Shown piece after piece: positions 1-6,124 of a DNA stretch of 6,124 bases. The stretch is taken from NCBI GenBank assembly GCA_017396865.1, contig JAFQKO010000181.1, positions 1-6,124 on the forward strand, written 5' to 3'. The position numbers and the translations under genes were made by a program. Each line of letters begins with the position of its first letter. Position 1 is the first letter of the stretch. Source of the DNA: Clostridia bacterium. GTDB lineage: Bacteria; Bacillota_A; Clostridia; Oscillospirales; QAKW01. Below the pieces are notes generated by a model that saw nothing but the letters and a program-made list of their open reading frames with translations, was not told where the DNA came from and searched no databases.

Positions 1-1410
1 GATCAGGCGATAGACCTTGGTGCGGCTCTTGAGGATCGCCTCCAGATCGGCGATCTCCTTTTCCAGCTTTTCAATATCCTCCAAACGGTTGAGGATGTAT
101 TCCTTGTTGAGGTAGCGCAGCTTGATGTTGGCGATGTATTCAGCCTGAATTTCATCCACGCCGAAGCCGATCATCAGGTTGGGAACCACCTCTTCGTCGT
201 GCTCGGTCTCCCGCACGATCTTAACGGCCTTGTCGATATCCAAAAGGATCTTGCGCAGACCCAGCAGCAGATGCAGCTTTTCTTTGCATTTGCTGAGGGA
301 AAAGTAGGTGCGGCGCTTGATGCACTCGGCACGGAAGGCAACCCATTCCTCGATCAGGGCACGCACGCCCAAGACCTGCGGAGTTCCGCCGATCAGAACG
401 TTGAAGTTGCAGCCGAAGGAATCCTCCAGCGGCGTCATTTTGAAGAGCTTGGCCATCAGCTTTTCCACGTTGGTGCCGCGCTTGAGCTCGATGGCGATCC
501 GCATACCCGTTTTATCGGACATATCCTTCACGTCGCTGATCTCCCGCAGCTTGCCCGCCTTGAACAGCTCGATGATCTTTTCGATGATGGCCTCCACCGT
601 GGTGGTGTAGGGGATCTCATTGATGGTGATCATGGTGCCTTTGGGATCGACCTCGTATTTGGCACGCACACGAATCGAGCCACGGCCCGTCTCGTAGACC
701 TCCTTGATCTGGGACTGCGATACCAAAAGCTGACCGCCGGTGGAAAAATCAGGGCCCGGCATGGTCTGCTCGATGGGATGGTCGGGGTTTTCCATCAGGG
801 CGATCACCGTGTCGCACACCTCGCCCACGTTAAAGGAGCAGATGTTGGATGCCATACCGACCGCGATACCCTGATTTGGGGTGGTCAGGATGGTGGGGAA
901 GGAGACCGGCAGCAGGGTCGGCTCGGTTGTGGAATTATCGTAGTTGGGAACAAAGTCGACGGTGTCCTTGTCGATGTCGTCGAAAAGCTCCTTGCAGATG
1001 GGAGCGAGCTTCGCTTCGGTATAGCGGGAGGCGGCGTAGGCCATGTCGCGGGAATAGACCTTGCCGAAGTTGCCCTTGGACTCCACAAAGGGAAGGGGCA
1101 GCGCCTCGTTGCCGCGGGAGAGGCGCACCATCGTTTCATAGATGGCGCTGTCGCCGTGGGGGTTGAGGGTCATCGTCGCGCCGACGATGTTGGCGCTCTT
1201 GACCAGATCGCCCGTCAGCAAGCCCTTTTTATACATGGTGTAGAGCAGCTTGCGGTGGGCGGGCTTGAGGCCGTCGATCTCGGGGATGGCACGGGAGAGG
1301 ATCACGCTCATGGCGTAGGGCATGTAGTTGGTCTCCAGCGTTTCCACGACCCCTTGGGGAATCGGCGGCTTTTCGATATATTCTTTTCGTTCTTGCTTCT
1401 TTTTAGCCAT
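1..1410 (-). CDS. parC: DNA topoisomerase IV-like subunit A, breakage-reunion subunit (partial, C-terminal part beyond left edge)
   Basis: This is the DNA-cleaving subunit of a type IIA topoisomerase. It forms the 5'-phosphotyrosine link during strand passage and works with the ParE-like protein encoded just upstream. The first 470 codons are visible, open to base 1. They cover the winged-helix/breakage domain, the tower, and the start of the coiled coil (heptad-like LEDIEKLEKEIADLEA near residues 448-463). The C-terminal DNA-wrapping region is missing because the window ends. The catalytic tyrosine is Tyr130, in ASRYTEAK with Arg129 before it. The quinolone-determining loop reads NPHGDSAIYE (residues 83-92), with Ser88 at the E. 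coli GyrA Ser83 position. Two family residues differ: the arginine of PDVRDG is absent (PEIDG, residues 43-47), and the first histidine of HPHGD is Asn83. The start at 1410 is supported by AAGGAG upstream. I use parC rather than gyrA because of the parE-parC order and the divergent sequence, assuming a canonical gyrBA lies elsewhere. Confidence 0.93.
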   Translation of the reverse strand, partial: MAKKKQERKEYIEKPPIPQGVVETLETNYMPYAMSVILSRAIPEIDGLKPAHRKLLYTMYKKGLLTGDLVKSANIVGATMTLNPHGDSAIYETMVRLSRGNEALPLPFVESKGNFGKVYSRDMAYAASRYTEAKLAPICKELFDDIDKDTVDFVPNYDNSTTEPTLLPVSFPTILTTPNQGIAVGMASNICSFNVGEVCDTVIALMENPDHPIEQTMPGPDFSTGGQLLVSQSQIKEVYETGRGSIRVRAKYEVDPKGTMITINEIPYTTTVEAIIEKIIELFKAGKLREISDVKDMSDKTGMRIAIELKRGTNVEKLMAKLFKMTPLEDSFGCNFNVLIGGTPQVLGVRALIEEWVAFRAECIKRRTYFSLSKCKEKLHLLLGLRKILLDIDKAVKIVRETEHDEEVVPNLMIGFGVDEIQAEYIANIKLRYLNKEYILNRLEDIEKLEKEIADLEAILKSRTKVYRLI

Positions 1411-1415
1411 TTAGG

Positions 1416-1424
1416 TTCTCCTTA
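1416..1424 (-). promoter_or_regulatory. parC ribosome binding site overlapping the parE stop codon
   Basis: Read on the minus strand, the parE stop TAA (1424-1422) lies inside TTAAGGAGA, so the Shine-Dalgarno core AAGGAG begins within the stop codon. The parC ATG follows 7 bases after AAGGAG. Seen directly: the overlap and the 11-base gap between the genes. Inferred: ribosomes ending parE translation can restart on parC, giving coupled and near-equal output of two subunits that assemble as an A2B2 complex. Confidence 0.8.
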
Positions 1425-3398
1425 AGAAAGGTCTAAATCATCGAGGTAAAGGTGGCCGTTGGCGGCGATGTAGTCCTTTCTGCCGGCGAGGTTGTCGCCC
1501 AGCAGAATATCAAACATCTCGGCGGTGGCGCTTGCATCGGAGGGGGTCACCTTGATGAGGCGGCGGGTCTCGGGGTTCATGGTGGTCTCCCACATCATGT
1601 CGGGCTCGTTTTCGCCCAAGCCCTTGCTCCGCATGATCTTGATCTTGCGCCCCTCCAATTTTTGCAGGATCTCATCCTTTTCCTTTTCGGTATAGGCAAA
1701 ATAGGTGCCCTTCTTGGTCTTATCGGTGATCTCGTAGAGAGGAGATTCCGCTATATAAACGTAGCCCTCCTCGATGAGGGTGGGGGTGAGGCGGTAGAGC
1801 ATGGTCAGAATGAGGGTGCGGATCTGGAAGCCGTCCACGTCCGCATCGGTGCAGATGATGATCTTGTTCCAGCGCAGCGCCGAAAGATCAAAGCTCTGCA
1901 AGCCCTTGGCCGTCTTGCCGCTGATCTCCACGCCGCAGCCGAGCACCTTCAAAAGATCGGTGATGATCTCGCTTTTGAAGATCTTGTTGTATTCCGCCTT
2001 GAGGCAGTTGAGGATCTTGCCGCGCACCGGCATGATCGCCTGGAAGAAGCTGTCGCGCCCCTGCTTACAGGAACCCAACGCGGAGTCACCCTCCACGATG
2101 TAAAGCTCGCGGCGGGCCACCTCTTTGGTCTGGCAATCGACAAATTTTGCGATGCGGTTGGTCATATCGATGGAGCCGGAAAGGGTCTTTTTGATGTTGA
2201 TGCGTTCCTTTTCGCTCTTCTCCCGCGCCCGCTTGTTGACCAACACCTGATTGGTGATCTTTGCCGCCTCGTTGGGATTTTCGGTGAAATAGATCTTCAG
2301 GTTTTGCCGCAGAAAATCGGTGGTACATTCCTGAATAAATTTATTGTTGATGCTCTTTTTGGTCTGGTTTTCGTAGGAGGTCATGGTAGAGAAGCAGTTG
2401 GTGACCAAGACCAGGCAGTCGGCAACGTCCTGGAAGGTGATCTTGCTCTCGCCCTTGTTGTATTTTCCGGCGTTTTTGAGGTAGGCATCCACTTCGGCCA
2501 CAAAGGCGATCTTGGCGGCCTTGTCCGGTGCACCGCCGTGCTCCAAAAAGCTGGAATTGTGGTAGTATTCGATCAGATTGACCCGATTGGAAAAGGCCAT
2601 CGCGCAGGAGAGCTTGACCTTGTAGTCGGGGCGATCCTCCCGATCGCGGCCCACCCGCTCGTCCTGCCAGAAAACAGGCTGGGAAAGGGCATCCTCGCCC
2701 AAAAGTTCGCGGGTGTAGTCTAAAATGCCCTCAGGGTAGCAATATTCCTTGCTCTCACCGCCCTCGTCCTTGAAAAGGAAGGTCAGCCCCGCATTGACCA
2801 CCGCCTGCTTTTGCAGAATATCCTCGTAGTAGGAGGCGGCCACGTTGATGTCGGTAAAGACCTCGCGGTCGGGCTTCCAGCGGGTGACCGTGCCGGTGCG
2901 GCGGCCGCTGTAGGGCTCCTCCTGCAGACCGCCGATATTGAAGCCCTTTTCAAAGTGCAGGGTATACTTCTTTTGATCGCGGTAAACGGTTACGTCCATG
3001 TATTCCGAGGCAAACTGGGTGGCGCAGGCGCCGAGGCCGTTGAGGCCGAGGGAATATTCGTAGTTTTGCCCCTGATTCGTATTATACTTGCCGCCGGCGT
3101 AAAGCTCGCAGTAGACCAGCTCCCAGTTGAAGCGCTGCTCCCGTTGGTTGAAGCCTACCGGTACGCCGCGCCCAAAATCCTCTACCTCCACAGAGCCGTC
3201 GTTGAAGCGGGTTACGTGGATCTTATTGCCGTGTCCCTCACGGGCCTCGTCGATGGAGTTGGAGAGAATTTCGAAAATGGAATGCTGGCAGCCGTCCAGC
3301 CCATCGGAGCCGAAGATCACGCCCGGCCGCAGCCGAACCTTGTCGGGCCCCTTTAACTGGACGATACTTTCGTCGGTGTAATCATTCTTTCTTGCCAT
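1422..3398 (-). CDS. parE: DNA topoisomerase IV-like subunit B (GHKL ATPase and TOPRIM subunit)
   Basis: This is the ATP-driven gate subunit of a type IIA topoisomerase and partners the ParC-like protein. At 658 residues it is close to the usual GyrB/ParE length of 630-650. The GHKL ATPase comes first: catalytic Glu43 and Mg-binding Asn47 in FEILSNSIDEA, then Asp74, Arg77 and Pro80 in VEDFGRGVP, YAGGKY at 101-106, and an ATP-lid loop LGLNGLG at 118-124. The TOPRIM domain shows EGDSA (436-440) and DADVD (518-522), the metal-binding acidic residues. The C-terminal KGLGE and WETTM motifs are also typical. Deviations from GyrB: the Asp after the catalytic Glu (EVVDN) is Ser46, the second Asp of DDGRG is Phe75, and GGLHGVG is LGLNGLG. 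A start 9 codons upstream is open, but those codons would encode the ribosome binding site itself (AGGAGG, 5 bases before the ATG at 3398) and would begin at about the predicted transcription start. I therefore chose 3398. Confidence 0.95.
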   Translation of the reverse strand: MARKNDYTDESIVQLKGPDKVRLRPGVIFGSDGLDGCQHSIFEILSNSIDEAREGHGNKIHVTRFNDGSVEVEDFGRGVPVGFNQREQRFNWELVYCELYAGGKYNTNQGQNYEYSLGLNGLGACATQFASEYMDVTVYRDQKKYTLHFEKGFNIGGLQEEPYSGRRTGTVTRWKPDREVFTDINVAASYYEDILQKQAVVNAGLTFLFKDEGGESKEYCYPEGILDYTRELLGEDALSQPVFWQDERVGRDREDRPDYKVKLSCAMAFSNRVNLIEYYHNSSFLEHGGAPDKAAKIAFVAEVDAYLKNAGKYNKGESKITFQDVADCLVLVTNCFSTMTSYENQTKKSINNKFIQECTTDFLRQNLKIYFTENPNEAAKITNQVLVNKRAREKSEKERINIKKTLSGSIDMTNRIAKFVDCQTKEVARRELYIVEGDSALGSCKQGRDSFFQAIMPVRGKILNCLKAEYNKIFKSEIITDLLKVLGCGVEISGKTAKGLQSFDLSALRWNKIIICTDADVDGFQIRTLILTMLYRLTPTLIEEGYVYIAESPLYEITDKTKKGTYFAYTEKEKDEILQKLEGRKIKIMRSKGLGENEPDMMWETTMNPETRRLIKVTPSDASATAEMFDILLGDNLAGRKDYIAANGHLYLDDLDLS

Positions 3399-3403
3399 GG
3401 AAT

Positions 3404-3409
3404 CCTCCT
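3404..3409 (-). promoter_or_regulatory. parE ribosome binding site (AGGAGG)
   Basis: The minus strand carries a full AGGAGG 5 bases before the ATG at 3398-3396. It decides the start: the alternative in-frame ATG at 3425 would have this motif inside its coding sequence and has no comparable motif of its own. Confidence 0.85.
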
Positions 3410-3432
3410 GATTTCTTTTTAACAACCTATAT

Positions 3433-3461
3433 ATTATACTAAGAATTTATTTTTTTGTCAA
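3433..3461 (-). promoter_or_regulatory. Perfect-consensus sigma-A promoter for parE-parC
   Basis: On the minus strand, TTGACA (3461-3456) and TATAAT (3438-3433) are separated by exactly 17 bases, a full match to the housekeeping sigma consensus. The spacer is AT-rich and includes a run of A residues. Transcription would be expected to begin about 7 bases past the -10, near 3426, giving a leader of about 28 bases to the parE ATG. No terminator, riboswitch or long leader fits in this space, so strong constitutive expression, or control by supercoiling or by an overlapping repressor, is inferred. Confidence 0.88.
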
Positions 3462-3464
3462 TTA

Positions 3465-3493
3465 TAGACTTTTCAGCGCCCTTATAGTATACT
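3465..3493 (+). promoter_or_regulatory. Probable sigma-A promoter for the acyltransferase-like gene
   Basis: TAGACT (3465-3470, 4 of 6 to consensus) and TATACT (3488-3493, 5 of 6) are separated by 17 bases and lie 23 bases before the ATG at 3517. A perfect 10-base palindrome TAGTATACTA (3485-3494) covers this -10. The -35 lies only 3 bases from the -35 of the opposing parEC promoter. This would give a leader of about 17 bases with the ribosome binding site AAAAGGGG at 3500-3507. A TATAGT at 3483-3488 is an alternative -10. Confidence 0.55.
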
Positions 3494-3516
3494 ACATCCA
3501 AAAGGGGCTGATATAC

Positions 3517-4392
3517 ATGATTCATAAATTGATGGAAGAATTGCAATTTCCCGCCGAAGCGATCGGGGAGATCGAAGCAGCATATCAAGCGATGTGTGCC
3601 GATCCGAACGGTCGGGTGCGGATGGAGCAGGCAGCCCATGATCTGTTCGACGGCGATGCGGCGCAGTATATGGAGCAGATCAAGGGTTTGGCGGAGGATA
3701 GCGGTGCGCATCCTTATGCCGCCGATATGGCCTTCGGCCTTTATTGCGCCCTTATTCTGCGCAAACGGTACGCCGAAAAGGGGCTGGCCGACGGATTGTT
3801 TTTGGATGCCATGGCCGATCTGCGCTATAAGCTGATGGAATGTAAAGCCGTCAAGGGCGAATGGGGCAGCTTCGTCGCCAAATGGTGGAAGGGCTTTTTC
3901 CGTATGGAGCGGTTTGCGTTGGGAAGGCTGCAATATGAGCATATGCCGTTTCGCTGCGAGGACTATCATGGAATCAAAAAGGACGATATTGTCTATAATT
4001 GCCATATTCCTTCTTCCGGACCGCTGCGCTGTGAGGAGGTGCTTGCTTCCTTGAAGAAGGCCCACGCCTTTTATCGTGATGAGCTGAAGGACGGCGTTCT
4101 GCCGGTGGTCTGCAGCTCGTGGCTGCTCTATCCGCCGATGTATGAGGTTTATCCCGAAAACTCCAATCTGCGGAGATTTTATGAGTTGTTTGAGATCCTT
4201 GAAGCTAAAGAAACCGACCTTGATCATAATCTGTGGCGAATCTTCAATGTGGAAAATACACCGTTGAAGGAGCTGCCGGAAAATACATCGCTGCAGCGGC
4301 GGCTGAAGCAGTATCTGCTGGCGGGCGGCGAGATGGGCAGCGGCTACGGGGTTTTGCTGTTTGATGGCGAGAAAATTTTAAAAATGTCTTGA
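3517..4392 (+). CDS. Acyltransferase-like protein (two-domain, GNAT-like C-terminal half)
   Basis: This 291-residue soluble protein has no signal peptide or membrane segment. From memory of the family, it resembles Gram-positive proteins called acyltransferase domain-containing protein, with a helical N-terminal domain (about 1-115) and a GNAT-like C-terminal domain (about 120-285). Motifs that prompt this are RMERFALGRLQYE (129-141), NCHIPSSGPL (161-170), CSSWLLYPPM (199-208) and NLWRIFNV (238-245). The classic acetyl-CoA loop (Q/R-x-x-G-x-G/A) is not obvious, so catalytic activity is not shown, and neither substrate nor acyl donor can be named. The start is supported by AAAAGGGG 9 bases before the ATG. 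It is transcribed divergently from parEC, and its stop codon overlaps the -35 of the guaB promoter. The family assignment is moderate; a plain hypothetical protein is the fallback. Confidence 0.8.
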   Translation: MIHKLMEELQFPAEAIGEIEAAYQAMCADPNGRVRMEQAAHDLFDGDAAQYMEQIKGLAEDSGAHPYAADMAFGLYCALILRKRYAEKGLADGLFLDAMADLRYKLMECKAVKGEWGSFVAKWWKGFFRMERFALGRLQYEHMPFRCEDYHGIKKDDIVYNCHIPSSGPLRCEEVLASLKKAHAFYRDELKDGVLPVVCSSWLLYPPMYEVYPENSNLRRFYELFEILEAKETDLDHNLWRIFNVENTPLKELPENTSLQRRLKQYLLAGGEMGSGYGVLLFDGEKILKMS

Positions 4393-4417
4393 AATTTATC
4401 GACAAATCATGTAGAAT
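4389..4417 (+). promoter_or_regulatory. Sigma-A promoter for guaB
   Basis: TTGAAA (4389-4394, 5 of 6) and TAGAAT (4412-4417, 5 of 6) are separated by exactly 17 bases. The -35 overlaps the TGA stop of the upstream gene. Transcription would be expected to start near 4424, leaving a leader of about 40 bases. That is too short for a purine riboswitch, and no PurBox-like sequence is apparent. No terminator separates the upstream gene from guaB, so read-through from the acyltransferase-like gene is also possible. Confidence 0.7.
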
Positions 4418-4420
4418 AAT

Positions 4421-5931
<1,511 letters not shown>

Positions 5932-5956
5932 TTCCAAACTTTAAGAGGATATTTGA

Positions 5957-6124
5957 ATGAAAGAGCAAGCATTGATCGACCATCTGGCTGCGCTTTCCCG
6001 CCTTTCTTTTGAGGGCGAGGAAAAAGAGCGGATGGCGAAGGATATGGAAAGCATTATGAAGCTGATGGATACCATCACCGAGGTAGAGATCTCGGAGGCG
6101 GATTATCCCCTCACCGCCGAGGGC
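5957..6124 (+). CDS. gatC: Asp-tRNA(Asn)/Glu-tRNA(Gln) amidotransferase subunit C (partial, cut by right edge)
   Basis: GatC is the small subunit that wraps around GatA and stabilises the GatCAB amidotransferase, which converts Glu-tRNA(Gln) to Gln-tRNA(Gln) and/or Asp-tRNA(Asn) to Asn-tRNA(Asn). The first 56 codons of about 95 are visible. They match the family pattern: a short N-terminal helix with HLAALSRLSF, then EEKERMAKDMESIMKLMDTI and the following EVE..EAD segment, equivalent to the usual L-A-R-L ... E-E-K ... I-L ... L-N-E-V-D layout. AAGAGGA (5943-5949) lies 7 bases before the ATG. The 25-base gap after guaB has no terminator or clear promoter, so co-transcription with guaB is likely. 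gatA and gatB would be expected just beyond the window; that is inference. The identification rests on a short, variable family, so it is good but not certain. Confidence 0.85.
   Translation, partial: MKEQALIDHLAALSRLSFEGEEKERMAKDMESIMKLMDTITEVEISEADYPLTAEG

Noticed and set aside
199..1425. Open frame of 408 codons on the plus strand opposite parC.
   Set aside because: It lies antisense to a gene with clear topoisomerase motifs, its product is low-complexity in Gly, Asp, His and Leu, and it has no convincing ribosome binding site. It is a codon-bias shadow.
1452..2723. Open frame of 423 codons on the plus strand opposite parE.
   Set aside because: It is fully antisense to parE and its Leu/Gly/Asp/His-rich composition is typical of the reverse complement of a biased gene. 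No recognisable domain.
3399..3425. Nine-codon N-terminal extension of parE from the ATG at 3425.
   Set aside because: The extension would translate the AGGAGG ribosome binding site and would start at about the predicted first transcribed base.
3439..4227. Open frame of 262 codons on the minus strand opposite the acyltransferase-like gene.
   Set aside because: It would end inside the divergent promoter region and has no recognisable motif, while the plus-strand frame has a ribosome binding site, a promoter and family-like motifs.

Overview
The window looks like ordinary chromosomal DNA from an anaerobic member of the Firmicutes, class Clostridia, probably of the Oscillospiraceae/Ruminococcaceae type. 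That placement is inferred from the form of the two topoisomerase genes, the strong Gram-positive-type ribosome binding sites, the AT-rich sigma-A promoters and the moderate GC content of the genes. No sequence search was possible, so the taxonomy is tentative.

Layout. The left half (1-3398) is a minus-strand two-gene operon for a type IIA topoisomerase of the divergent, topo IV-like clostridial lineage. parE (ATPase/TOPRIM subunit) is complete. parC (breakage-reunion subunit) follows after 11 bases and runs off the left edge, so only its first 470 codons are visible. A 118-base divergent intergenic region (3399-3516) carries a perfect-consensus sigma-A promoter for parEC (TTGACA, 17 bases, TATAAT) and, back to back with it, a weaker promoter for a plus-strand gene at 3517-4392. 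That gene encodes a 291-residue protein resembling the two-domain acyltransferase (GNAT-like) family of Gram-positive bacteria. Next, a 72-base gap with its own good promoter and an AT-only inverted repeat leads into guaB (IMP dehydrogenase, 4465-5931). After 25 bases comes the start of gatC (amidotransferase subunit C), which is cut by the right edge.

The genes are mostly housekeeping: chromosome decatenation and supercoil relaxation (parEC), the committed step of guanine nucleotide synthesis (guaB), and tRNA-dependent Gln/Asn-tRNA synthesis (gatC, presumably followed by gatA and gatB). Apart from possible co-transcription of guaB with gatC, I see no functional logic tying them together. I found no mobile element, CRISPR array, tRNA, rRNA, riboswitch or obvious terminator, and no intergenic gap longer than 118 bases. 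I did not find a novel system. The points most worth a second look are the altered active-site neighbourhoods of the topoisomerase pair, the very strong parEC promoter facing a divergent promoter 3 bases away, and the poorly characterised acyltransferase-like protein.
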